Assembly: GCA_014730275.1 (NCBI GenBank)
Contig: WJIL01000071.1
Location: 1-58,968 of the forward strand
Length of the DNA stretch: 58,968 bases
Source of the DNA: Candidatus Lokiarchaeota archaeon
Lineage (GTDB): Archaea > Asgardarchaeota > Thorarchaeia > Thorarchaeales > Thorarchaeaceae
Direction: 5' to 3'
Position numbers and translations under genes: made by a program. This document shows, in pieces, positions 51,433 to 58,968 of this stretch; position 1 is the stretch's first letter, and each line of letters begins with the position of its first letter. The notes under the pieces are model-generated. The model had not been told where the DNA came from, made no database searches, and saw nothing but the letters and a program-made list of their open reading frames with translations.

Positions 51433-52391
51433 TTGAATTCTCTATCTACTAACCAGCACATGATTGCAGCCGCCATGAAATCAGCTGTTGTTCCAGGGTT
51501 GATTTCATCTGGAATATTCTTCTCTAAATAGGTGGTAGCTTCATCTAGCCTTTGATCCAAATCATACTTGAGTAGTGTCTTCTTTGCGTTTTCCTGTACC
51601 AGTTCGGCCATTTTCTTGCCATTCCTTCTCAAGATATGCCCATCCAGTTTCTGCGAGAGCAGCCAAATGAACACCTTGACGACAGCTTCCTCGATTGAAT
51701 CGATTTCCTCCGCCTTCTTCAGAAGCTGGGGATATAGCCTCTCCAAGACCAATGGATATGCTTCACTTATCTCTCTGCATAACGGATCAACTGGTGCCGA
51801 AATCTCGAATAACTCAGTAAGCGTCAGATGATCTTCTCGAATATTGTTCTCAATATGGGGACTAGTTATGTCATACCTATCATGGATGATTTTCCAGCCC
51901 CTACCTTTCTTGTTCTCGTGGTTCTCAAGATCAAGTATCTGAAAGGCCTGTGAGAAGGTTAGGGCATCATTTACGGTTGTTTCTTCAACAAGATTACGGA
52001 CATGCCGTTTTACCAGTTTGGGTTCCATAATTCGTTTTTCAAATATGGTTGCACCGATTGCTACGGTAAGGGGAATCAACAACAGAACACTTCCAAAAAT
52101 CGTATTTCGACCAACAAATCCTCCGAGGATCTCCTTTTCAGAGGACAGAATGAGTTCTCCTAGATTTGCTTCATCATACCTCAGATTACCTTCCGCTATT
52201 GATATTCCTACCTGTGCACCCCGGAAGAATCCCTTTCCTGCCTGAGCGGCACTAGAAAGGAAATGGCGGTACTGGGTATCGGAAAAACTTTGGATTCTAT
52301 TAACATTGCCAGGTTTGGGTGCACTTGCCTCAATCAGCAACGCAAGCTGGCCACAAGAGCTGAGTCTCCAAGCCACATTCGTCTTCTTCAT
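51429..52391 (-). CDS. CitG-like triphosphoribosyl-dephospho-CoA synthase family protein
   Basis: A 320-residue protein with the CitG hallmark LIEASAPKPGNVNR, then SSAAQAGKGFFRGAQVGISIAEG, NTIFGSVLLLIPL and, near the end, NPGTTADFMAAAIMCWLV. In bacteria CitG makes the citrate lyase prosthetic group precursor. No citrate lyase genes are visible here, and archaeal members of this family act in other, mostly unknown, pathways. The protein is full length and cytosolic. The name should be read as family membership rather than function. Confidence 0.85.
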   Translation of the reverse strand: MKKTNVAWRLSSCGQLALLIEASAPKPGNVNRIQSFSDTQYRHFLSSAAQAGKGFFRGAQVGISIAEGNLRYDEANLGELILSSEKEILGGFVGRNTIFGSVLLLIPLTVAIGATIFEKRIMEPKLVKRHVRNLVEETTVNDALTFSQAFQILDLENHENKKGRGWKIIHDRYDITSPHIENNIREDHLTLTELFEISAPVDPLCREISEAYPLVLERLYPQLLKKAEEIDSIEEAVVKVFIWLLSQKLDGHILRRNGKKMAELVQENAKKTLLKYDLDQRLDEATTYLEKNIPDEINPGTTADFMAAAIMCWLVDREFN

Positions 52392-52467
52392 GAATTACCA
52401 CCCTGTTCTCTGTTTTAGACCAAAAAGACTTATTCATGTCTTTCCTCACCCCAACAGGGTTGAATGT

Positions 52468-52806
52468 ATGGAAAACATCTCAGCTAGGTTAACATTTTCG
52501 CAGGTTGGAATATTTGTTTCTGCTATTGTATATTTGGCTGTTAGGGGTGGCTTGGTCATGCTTACAATCAACGGTCCATTATGGATTGTTCAGGGCGGCT
52601 GGCTTGCGATAGCCTTGCCGATTATTCCTGTAATCGTGATGGGCTTTACTGCATGTTGCGTATCGTATGCCTATTCGTATGTCGGTCTTTGGATGATGGA
52701 TAATGACTTATACTTGCTAGGAATAGTCACTATATTCCTTTCAGTCATTATAGCCCCTGGGATTTTCGCTGCATACTCATGGTTCGGCTTCGAAATCATA
52801 ATCTAA
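52468..52806 (+). CDS. Small multi-pass membrane protein (112 aa)
   Basis: ATG 52468 (MENISARLTFSQVG) is taken as the start; a longer frame from 52306 would overlap the 5' end of the divergent CitG-like gene and encode unlikely sequence. The 112-residue product has three or four membrane helices (VGIFVSAIVYLAVRG, AIALPIIPVIVMGFTACC, GIVTIFLSVIIAPGIFAAY). No family recognised. Its stop overlaps that of the sirtuin gene by 4 bp. Confidence 0.6.
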   Translation: MENISARLTFSQVGIFVSAIVYLAVRGGLVMLTINGPLWIVQGGWLAIALPIIPVIVMGFTACCVSYAYSYVGLWMMDNDLYLLGIVTIFLSVIIAPGIFAAYSWFGFEIII

Positions 52807-53543
52807 ACGATTCGAGGCATTATGTCCGCAGCTCTACCCTCAAGCAGGATATCTGCTACCCCTTTGCGGTTGTTGCCATTCAGATTAACAAGTATGATTC
52901 TTGCATCCGACTTCTTGGCCAGATGCGGCAAATAGGCAGCGGGATAGACTTGTAAACTGGTTCCAATAACAAGCATGAGATCCGTCTTTCGACAGATACC
53001 TATTGCTTCTGACATGGCGTCCTGAGGTAGGGGTTCTCCAAAGAGTATGGCTTCGGATTTGAGGATACCATCGCATTCATCACACTTGGGTGGTATTTCG
53101 CCTTCCACTACTCGTCGCTGTATCTTCTCGCCCACATATTTTTTCCCGCACTCAAGGCAATAGGCTCTAAGATAATTCCCATGGAGTTCGACTACTTTCT
53201 GATTGCCCGCCTGTTGGTGTAGGTTATCGATATTCTGAGTAATAATTCCCAGAAGCTTGCTTCTCTCCTCCAACTTGGCTAGGGCCCTGTGAGCTTCGTT
53301 CGGATGGGCATCAAGAATAACCTCAGCTAGCTCTTGCCCCATCTCCCAGAACTTACTTGGATCCCTCATGAAACTGTCATAGGTGGCATATTCATTTGGA
53401 TTATATTTTTCCCATAAACCCCCTTCTGAACGGAAATCCGGTATTCCTGAATCTACGCTGATTCCCGCTCCAGTCAGTGCTGAGATATTTTCCGCTTCTT
53501 CAACCCATTTCCTAGCCTTGGAAATTGCCTCATCTAATGACAT
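52803..53543 (-). CDS. Sir2-family NAD-dependent protein deacylase (sirtuin)
   Basis: A sirtuin of about 246 residues from ATG 53543 (MSLDEAI). A longer frame from 53735 would add a 64-residue Lys/Ser-rich leader and overlap the GrpE leader; the family start favours 53543. Motifs: LTGAGISVDSGIPDFRS, TQNIDNLHQQAG, catalytic His in ELHGN, zinc cysteines CLEC and CDEC, and GTSLQVYPAA. It removes acyl groups from lysine using NAD. In archaea sirtuins act on chromatin proteins such as Alba and on enzymes. It is transcribed away from the grpE operon. Confidence 0.92.
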   Translation of the reverse strand: MSLDEAISKARKWVEEAENISALTGAGISVDSGIPDFRSEGGLWEKYNPNEYATYDSFMRDPSKFWEMGQELAEVILDAHPNEAHRALAKLEERSKLLGIITQNIDNLHQQAGNQKVVELHGNYLRAYCLECGKKYVGEKIQRRVVEGEIPPKCDECDGILKSEAILFGEPLPQDAMSEAIGICRKTDLMLVIGTSLQVYPAAYLPHLAKKSDARIILVNLNGNNRKGVADILLEGRAADIMPRIV

Positions 53544-53771
53544 AGCCTTTGTATTCGTATCAGCCCAAATGTTACTTTCGGTTTTTTCACTTTCTTCACT
53601 CTTTGATGGGCTTTTCGAAAAGTTTTTCTTGGTTAGAACGCGACTGGCGGCGAGAGTCACCAATGGGGATGCGGCCCGAGCGGTCGTTTTGCAGCCGATG
53701 TAGATTATCGGCTTGCTTCTGTGCATGTTTGCCAATCAGAGTCAATCTTGAATAATCAGGGTGACCGAACA

Positions 53772-54380
53772 ATGCAGGATGAAGAGGAAACTGTGATGGA
53801 TAGCTCAGATACACCTGAAAACGACGCTGAGCCAGAAGCATTTGAGCTGACACCTGAAAATGAGCTCGAAAGAAAACTCACAGAGCACAAGGAGAAGACG
53901 GATGATTTGACAGATAGACTTCAGCGTCTCCAAGCAGAATTCGAGAACTATAAGAAACGAATGAACAAGAGAATCGACGACATACGAGGAGTCGCTGGTG
54001 AATCTATTCTCCTCAAGCTCTTGGAAGTATATGATAACGTTGAAAGAGCTCTTGAAGTTGATTTTGAAGAGAATCCCGAAGCTGCCGAGGAAGGAGTTGC
54101 AGCTATACGCAAACAACTTGGGAAGCTATTTACACATGAAGGGGTTCGTCCCATTGAATGTGATGGGAAACAATTCGACCCTTACTACCAACATGCAGTT
54201 CAAAAGGTACATAATCCGGATAAACCTGATGGTGTCGTCCTAGAAGAATACCAGAAAGGCTACATGTTGAAGAACAAGGTGTTGCGTCCTGCACTTGTTT
54301 GCGTCAACAGACACAAGATTGATGAAGAGGATTCATCGGACAATAATGATGATAGCAAAAATGATGATACTGGTGAGTGA
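53772..54380 (+). CDS. grpE: GrpE, nucleotide exchange factor of DnaK
   Basis: A 202-residue GrpE from ATG 53772 (MQDEEETV); an in-frame ATG at 53721 is less likely. The acidic N-terminus leads into the long dimerisation helix ([22 protein letters not shown]), and the beta domain has [22 protein letters not shown] and [19 protein letters not shown]. It drives ADP release from DnaK. The last part is an Asp/Asn/Ser-rich tail. Its TGA overlaps the GTG start of dnaK, so grpE, dnaK and dnaJ form an operon of bacterial type, as in other archaea that acquired it. Confidence 0.95.
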   Translation: MQDEEETVMDSSDTPENDAEPEAFELTPENELERKLTEHKEKTDDLTDRLQRLQAEFENYKKRMNKRIDDIRGVAGESILLKLLEVYDNVERALEVDFEENPEAAEEGVAAIRKQLGKLFTHEGVRPIECDGKQFDPYYQHAVQKVHNPDKPDGVVLEEYQKGYMLKNKVLRPALVCVNRHKIDEEDSSDNNDDSKNDDTGE

Positions 54381-56275
54381 TTAGAGTGACCGTAGTTGGC
54401 ATAGATTTAGGCACTACAAATAGTGGAATAGCCTATATGGAAGGAGGAAAGCCCCAGATTATTCCCAATGCGGAGGGCAAAAGGCTTACTCCCTCTGTTG
54501 TAGGCATTACAGAAAAAGGCGAGATTATTGTGGGAGAATTGGCCAAAAGGCAGGCAATTTCAATGCCTGGTAGGACTATCAGATCAATCAAGCGACATAT
54601 GGGTGAAGATTACACCGTTGAGATTGACGACAAGCAATACACCCCTCAAGAAATCTCCGCCATGATACTTAGAAAACTGAAGAGTGATGCAGAGGACTAC
54701 CTTGATGAGGAAATTGAACAAGCCGTTATCACGGTACCTGCGTACTTCAATGATAGCCAGCGACAGGCAACAAAGGATGCAGGTCGTATTGCTGGCCTAG
54801 ACGTTCTTAGGATCGTGAATGAACCCACCGCATCAACCCTCGCTTACGGGCTTGGCAAGAAGGAAGAGATGAAGGTATTAGTCTACGATCTTGGTGGAGG
54901 AACATTCGACGTTTCCATACTCGATATAGCTGAAGATGTTTACGAGGTTATGTCCACAGCCGGAGACACCAAGCTAGGTGGCGATGATTGGGATCAGCGT
55001 ATCATGGACTGGATTGTGGAGGAATTCAAGAAAGAGCATGGTGTCGATCTCTCAGATAGTTTGGAGGCCATGCAGAGGATAAAAGAAGCAGCCGAACAGG
55101 CGAAAATTGAACTCTCCACAGTAAAGGAGACGAACATCAATCTGCCTTACATTACTGCTGATGAGAGTGGCCCGAAGCATATCGATTTGGATCTTACAAG
55201 AGCAAAATTCGAACAAATGACAGATGACCTAGTTCAGAAAACAATGGGTCCTCTCCGTCGTGCGTTGTCTGATGCTAAGTTAGAGCCTGAAGAGGTGGAC
55301 AAAATCCTCCTTGTGGGTGGCGCTACCCGCATGCCCATGATTCAACAAAGTGTACGCGGCATCTTCGGAAAGGAAGGTGAGAAAAGCATCAATCCAGACG
55401 AAGTTGTGGCACTAGGCGCTGCTGTTCAAGCAGGAGTGCTTTCTGGTGAAACGAAAGATATCTTATTACTGGATGTAACCCCTCTAACACTGGCTATTGA
55501 AACACTAGGTGGCAAAGCTACGCCTCTCATCCCCCGGAACACCACTATTCCAACCAAGAAGAGCAAGGTATTCACTACCGCGGCGGATGGTCAGACAGCT
55601 GTTGATATTCACGTTGTGCAGGGTGAGCGACCTCTGGCGAAAGATAATATGAGCCTTGGCAAGTTCCAGCTTGTGGGTATACCCCCTGCCCCAAGAGGGA
55701 CTCCACAGATTGAAGTTACATTTGACATTGATGCGGATGGTATAGTGAATGTGAAGGCTGAGGATAAGGCTACGGGCAATGAACAGTCCATTACAATAAA
55801 GGCTACAACGAACCTCTCTGAAGAAGAAATCGAGGAGATGGTCGAAGAAGCTGAGGAGTACGCTGAGGAAGACAAGAAGCGTGAAGCCATTATTGACGCG
55901 AAAAATACAGCTGATCAGATGATATACCAGGGTCAGAAACTCGTAAAGGATTTCGAAGACAAAGTGCCTGACGACTTGAAAGAGAAGCTCGAAAAAGAAT
56001 CAGCGACACTTAAGCAAGCCATCGAGGAAGAGGATCTTGAAAAGATGAAATCTGGTACCGAGAAAGTGAAAGAGATTATCTACGAAATCTCACAGAAGGC
56101 TTATGGTGGCGCGGGGCCAGGCGCTCAAGGTTTCGACCCGAGTCAAATGGGTGCCGCAGGCTTTGATCCCAGCCAGATGGGAGCTCAAGGTGCACCTGGG
56201 GCTGAGGCATCATCGAGTGAGGAAGACATTGACGACGAAGATGTTGTTGATGTAGACTTTGAAGATCTCGACTAG
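54377..56275 (+). CDS. dnaK: DnaK, Hsp70 chaperone
   Basis: A 632-residue Hsp70. The start is GTG 54377, overlapping the grpE stop; GTG 54386 is an alternative. The nucleotide-binding domain has [49 protein letters not shown] and [12 protein letters not shown]. The substrate-binding domain follows with [16 protein letters not shown], and a helical lid leads to a Gly/Gln/Pro-rich repeat (GFDPSQMG twice) and an acidic [10 protein letters not shown] end. It folds and protects proteins with DnaJ and GrpE. The sequence is of the bacterial type, presumably an old acquisition. Confidence 0.97.
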   Translation: MIRVTVVGIDLGTTNSGIAYMEGGKPQIIPNAEGKRLTPSVVGITEKGEIIVGELAKRQAISMPGRTIRSIKRHMGEDYTVEIDDKQYTPQEISAMILRKLKSDAEDYLDEEIEQAVITVPAYFNDSQRQATKDAGRIAGLDVLRIVNEPTASTLAYGLGKKEEMKVLVYDLGGGTFDVSILDIAEDVYEVMSTAGDTKLGGDDWDQRIMDWIVEEFKKEHGVDLSDSLEAMQRIKEAAEQAKIELSTVKETNINLPYITADESGPKHIDLDLTRAKFEQMTDDLVQKTMGPLRRALSDAKLEPEEVDKILLVGGATRMPMIQQSVRGIFGKEGEKSINPDEVVALGAAVQAGVLSGETKDILLLDVTPLTLAIETLGGKATPLIPRNTTIPTKKSKVFTTAADGQTAVDIHVVQGERPLAKDNMSLGKFQLVGIPPAPRGTPQIEVTFDIDADGIVNVKAEDKATGNEQSITIKATTNLSEEEIEEMVEEAEEYAEEDKKREAIIDAKNTADQMIYQGQKLVKDFEDKVPDDLKEKLEKESATLKQAIEEEDLEKMKSGTEKVKEIIYEISQKAYGGAGPGAQGFDPSQMGAAGFDPSQMGAQGAPGAEASSSEEDIDDEDVVDVDFEDLD

Positions 56276-56293
56276 GCTCTAAACGTTTGGTGA

Positions 56294-57328
56294 ATGGGCT
56301 TGGCTGAAGATGACTACTACGACATCTTAGGTGTCGACAGAAACGCTACCCAAGACGAGATAAAGCGAGCCTACCGTAGGCTTGCCAAGAAGTACCATCC
56401 GGACCGGAATCCTGACAACAAGCAAGCTGAAGAGAAGCTTAAGGAGATAAACAAAGCCTATGAGGTTCTAAAAGACCCGGAAAAGAGAGCCAACTACGAT
56501 CGATTCGGAACCGCTGAAACTGATGGTATCAGAATGGATGGCCTTGGAGATCTTTTCAGACAATTCTTTGGTGGTTTTGGTGGTTTTGGAAGAAGTCGTA
56601 GAAGTGGCCCACCACCAGGCGAAGACCTACGTATACGAATCAATTTGACATTCGAAGAGGCCTTTTTCGGAACTAAAAAGAAAATTGCTTTTCAACGGAA
56701 AGTCAAGTGTGATGAATGCGGAGGAACAGGAGCGGCTGAGGGGACTTCCCCCAGGACATGTTCTCAGTGCCATGGGCGCGGCCAAGTTATGCGTTCAATG
56801 GGTGGTTTCATGCGGGTTTCGCAAACGTGTCCACGTTGTCATGGTTCCGGAGAGATAATTGACACGCCTTGTTCCGAATGTGATGGATCCGGCCTAAAGA
56901 CTGAAAGAAAGGAAATTGAGATACCTATCCCAGCAGGCGTGGAAGACGGAATGGGTCAGAGAATAAGGGGGGCAGGTAACGCGGGGGCGCGAGGTGGCGC
57001 CTATGGCGATTTGATTATCATGTTTTCTGTTGATTCACATGATCAATTTGTCCGCCGTGGCCTTCATGTGTATACTGAGATGGATATCCCGTTCTCAGTA
57101 GCAGTACTTGGTGGTGAGATTGAAATCCCAACAATGTATGGGACGAGCAAAATGGATATCCCATCTGGTACAGAGGGCGGGAAGCTCTTCAGAATGCGTG
57201 GGAAGGGCGTTCATGCTGATGATGGAAGAGAAGGGGATCAATTAGTCCGGGTTCACATCGACATCCCTGAGAATCTAAGCGATCAACAACGCGAATACCT
57301 AGAGAAATTCGGGAAACTCTTTGATTAG
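56294..57328 (+). CDS. dnaJ: DnaJ, Hsp40 co-chaperone
   Basis: A 344-residue type I DnaJ. The J domain has [16 protein letters not shown] and the HPD motif in [10 protein letters not shown] Gly/Phe-rich linker (GGFGGFGR) follows, then four zinc-finger CxxCxGxG modules ([32 protein letters not shown]) and the two C-terminal substrate domains ([15 protein letters not shown]). It delivers unfolded proteins to DnaK and stimulates its ATPase. It is slightly shorter than bacterial DnaJ at its end. It begins 18 nt after dnaK and overlaps the convergent gene by 4 bp at the stop. Confidence 0.96.
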   Translation: MGLAEDDYYDILGVDRNATQDEIKRAYRRLAKKYHPDRNPDNKQAEEKLKEINKAYEVLKDPEKRANYDRFGTAETDGIRMDGLGDLFRQFFGGFGGFGRSRRSGPPPGEDLRIRINLTFEEAFFGTKKKIAFQRKVKCDECGGTGAAEGTSPRTCSQCHGRGQVMRSMGGFMRVSQTCPRCHGSGEIIDTPCSECDGSGLKTERKEIEIPIPAGVEDGMGQRIRGAGNAGARGGAYGDLIIMFSVDSHDQFVRRGLHVYTEMDIPFSVAVLGGEIEIPTMYGTSKMDIPSGTEGGKLFRMRGKGVHADDGREGDQLVRVHIDIPENLSDQQREYLEKFGKLFD

Positions 57329-57915
57329 AAATCTCTTGGCTTGCATAGACAGCATCGCATTTTCAAATCGGGAAATGCACTCGTATTGGCGGGCTGTATT
57401 ACCCACGCTGTATCTGCTCCTCTACCAGTACCTCCGATGCAGATTACGTCTTCATCTACACGCGCTAGTCCCGCATCAGCAGCCATCAGTGCTATTTCTG
57501 CACAAACTTTGGTTCCTTGTCCGAACGTACGAAAAGCAACAGCCATCAGTTCAGTTGCAGTCCAAGTGCCAAGCTGTTTCCTAAAACTTCTGGCAATTCC
57601 TGCTAGAGCATGGGTGGTTGTGAGGATTTCAGCCCCGTTTTCTTCTATCTTTTCCCTATTTGAAGGCTTGAGCTCGTTCTTATTCGGTTCTGAGAAGCCG
57701 GTCATATGGGTGACCACAATAACATCACTATCTGAAAACAACTCAGCCGCTTTCGCACCAGTTGAACCTTCTGTTGTGGCTACTAGAACACGCTTGATTT
57801 GAGAATTTTCTCTAAGATAGCCTTTCACGATATCAAGCACTGTGTCCGTATGCTCAGATGACGCATGGTCAAAACAGTGTGTATTCTTAGACATACTCCT
57901 ATCTTGAGCTGTCAT
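57325..57915 (-). CDS. Pyruvate-kinase C-terminal-domain-like protein
   Basis: About 196 residues from ATG 57915 (MTAQDRSM); ATG 57894 is an alternative, and the longer frame from 58026 would run through the upstream gene. The fold resembles the stand-alone pyruvate kinase alpha/beta C-terminal domain found in archaea: [41 protein letters not shown] and [15 protein letters not shown]. In real pyruvate kinase this domain binds effectors; the free-standing form has no known reaction. The end is Cys-rich ([11 protein letters not shown]). It probably shares a transcript with the HAAS membrane protein and PadR. Confidence 0.75.
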   Translation of the reverse strand: MTAQDRSMSKNTHCFDHASSEHTDTVLDIVKGYLRENSQIKRVLVATTEGSTGAKAAELFSDSDVIVVTHMTGFSEPNKNELKPSNREKIEENGAEILTTTHALAGIARSFRKQLGTWTATELMAVAFRTFGQGTKVCAEIALMAADAGLARVDEDVICIGGTGRGADTAWVIQPANTSAFPDLKMRCCLCKPRDF

Positions 57916-57929
57916 TATATCAAGGTTAC

Positions 57930-58394
57930 CTACTCTTCCTTTTCGTGGAAGATGAAGATTCCGCCTTGATACAACTTGATTAACCATTCGATTACCGTGA
58001 AGAAAAGCAGAATCAAGAAGAACCAAGGGAACATGATAGATGGGAACCTGTCAGAAACAACTACGCTGGCTAGAAAGACAACAAGAAAGACTACTACGAA
58101 TCGCCCTATCATATAGAGCATTCTCTTTCGTTTGGCAGTCCAGACTGCGCTTTCAGGTAACTCTTTCCGGTATTCAGCAGCAATCTCCCTTGGGGATCCC
58201 AAATTGGCCAGTGTTTCCTCAAGGAGCATCATAGAGGATTCAGAAGGTCTCTTTTCAATTTTGTCCGAAAGCGCATCATTAATGTGCACTCTTAACTCAT
58301 CTATCACTTCCCCTCTCTCTACCCCTTCTGGAAGGAGGTCTCTTACCCTATCAAGGTAATCATCAATTCGATCTTGTACTTCTCTACTCTCCAT
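57930..58394 (-). CDS. HAAS-domain membrane protein (PadR partner)
   Basis: A 154-residue protein. The N-terminal 75 residues match the HAAS (DUF1700/permease-prefix type) helical domain: YLDRVRDLLPEGVERGEVIDELRVHI, then LANLGSPREIAAEY. Two membrane helices follow (VVVFLVVFLASVVVS and FPWFFLILLFFTVIEWLI), with a short C-terminal end. Proteins of this kind are encoded beside PadR regulators, which bind or sense through the HAAS domain. The start overlaps the PadR stop by 11 nt, so the two are coupled. Confidence 0.85.
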   Translation of the reverse strand: MESREVQDRIDDYLDRVRDLLPEGVERGEVIDELRVHINDALSDKIEKRPSESSMMLLEETLANLGSPREIAAEYRKELPESAVWTAKRKRMLYMIGRFVVVFLVVFLASVVVSDRFPSIMFPWFFLILLFFTVIEWLIKLYQGGIFIFHEKEE

Positions 58395-58743
58395 CTCTAA
58401 GCAACTCCAACTTCTCCATCATTTCTTCGAGGATTACTTCCATTGCCCGTAGAACCCTGTCTCCTTCGGCTGTGAGTACATACACCTTCCGTTTTGGACC
58501 TGCATCCGATTTTTCGGTGTGAACGTTGAGAAGACGCTCGTTCCTTAGTCTATGCAGAATTGGATATAACGTTCCGTCTTTGACTTCAAGGACGCCGCTG
58601 GTCTTTGCCTCGAGTTCCTTGGCGATTCCATAGCCATGAATACCGTTTTGATTATTCTTTACGATTGCTAGAATCGCATATTGAAGTATTCCTCTCCGCA
58701 TTTCAACCTTCCAGCTATCCTCAAAGCTTTGTGTCTTGTTCAA
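58384..58743 (-). CDS. PadR-family transcriptional regulator
   Basis: A 119-residue PadR protein. The winged helix is GYGIAKELEAKTSGVLEVKDGTLYPILHRLRNERLLNV, with a wing containing KRKVYVLTAEGDRVL and a C-terminal dimerisation helix (VILEEMMEKLELL). PadR proteins usually repress their own operon and respond to stress or membrane signals. A perfect 8-bp palindrome lies 36 nt upstream, a likely operator. It leads an operon with the HAAS membrane protein and the pyruvate-kinase-like gene. Confidence 0.92.
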   Translation of the reverse strand: MNKTQSFEDSWKVEMRRGILQYAILAIVKNNQNGIHGYGIAKELEAKTSGVLEVKDGTLYPILHRLRNERLLNVHTEKSDAGPKRKVYVLTAEGDRVLRAMEVILEEMMEKLELLRDGE

Positions 58744-58968
58744 CGATGGCCATCCTCTAACTCAGCATTCATGTAAGGTACCTAGCGATGCTAGGTATTA
58801 TCGATATGGTATTGTGAGAATTTAAGCTTTGTGAGCAAGTGGGCCCTGTGTAAAAAGTCATACTGATATATCGGATTGACACACATTACTGTTCCGGATT
58901 GTCTGTATTCGTGCATAGGAATAGAGAATTAACTACTCATCTTGTCTTCTCACACTGATTCGGGCGAC
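58744..58968. other. Right edge of window: PadR promoter region and a possible gene end
   Basis: It contains the palindrome at 58779-58797. At the far end a minus-strand frame reads VARISVRRQDE before a TAG at 58934-58936, which may be the tail of an upstream gene; it is too short to call. Confidence 0.3.
58779..58797. promoter_or_regulatory. Palindromic operator candidate for PadR
   Basis: TACCTAGC and GCTAGGTA form a perfect 8-bp inverted repeat around GAT, 36 nt before the PadR ATG. The position, overlapping the expected promoter, suits autorepression. Confidence 0.6.

Noticed and set aside
52306-52467. Longer N-terminus of the small membrane-protein gene
   Set aside because: It would overlap the 5' end of the divergent CitG-like gene and lacks a plausible protein start; ATG 52468 fits better.
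53544-53735. 64-residue N-terminal extension of the sirtuin
   Set aside because: Sirtuins begin near the residues encoded at 53543; the extension is Lys/Ser-rich low complexity and overlaps the grpE leader.

Overview
The window looks like chromosomal DNA from an Asgard-type archaeon, possibly of the Thorarchaeia. That placement is my inference from gene content; no rRNA gene is present to test it. The archaeal signs are TATA-like boxes 25-30 nt before some starts, an RPB9/TFS-type zinc ribbon, signal-peptide surface proteases with C-terminal membrane anchors, and a longin-like domain fused to an Arf/Ras-type small GTPase. Bacterial-type genes are mixed in (grpE-dnaK-dnaJ, a peptide deformylase-like protein, PadR, CitG-like). 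Many genes start with TTG, often with a good GGAGG, so several starts were re-called. I found no tRNA, rRNA, CRISPR array or insertion sequence.

Layout. 0-7 kb: a cut-off gene pair, a membrane winged-helix/zinc-ribbon protein, then the most unusual locus. There a PqqD-fused radical SAM/SPASM enzyme, coupled to a D-serine-dehydratase-like PLP enzyme, faces two orphan small proteins and a membrane protein whose cytoplasmic C-terminus is a Cys/His tail of seven HSAC units. 7-16 kb: MinD-like ATPase with a longin/winged-helix partner, deformylase-like protein, phosphoesterase, longin-GTPase fusion, two peptidases, a universal stress protein and small helical proteins. 16-30 kb: a surface subtilase, serC, membrane proteins, a secreted metzincin-like protease, a beta-helix surface protein, an island of small accessory genes, and a DUF1015 protein. 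30-44 kb: zinc ribbon, a toroid (prenyltransferase/cyclase-like) protein, orphans, two more subtilases, a flavoprotein and a coiled-coil membrane protein. 44-49 kb: a 1590-residue subtilase with distinctive codon use, a leader hairpin and a strong terminator, probably an abundant surface-layer component. 49-59 kb: nitroreductase, 2-hydroxyacid dehydrogenase, CitG-like protein, sirtuin, the grpE-dnaK-dnaJ operon, and a PadR/HAAS regulatory pair with a palindromic candidate operator.

How it fits together. Four subtilases, one secreted metzincin-like protease, one HExxH protein and an M29-like aminopeptidase suggest a cell that digests external protein. serC, a 2-hydroxyacid dehydrogenase and DUF1015 hint at serine metabolism. 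The MinD/longin pair and longin-GTPase belong to the Asgard-style signalling or trafficking repertoire. The radical SAM/HSAC-tail locus is the best candidate for an undescribed modification system. A structural oddity is that five of about twelve convergent gene pairs overlap by exactly 4 bp at their stop codons.
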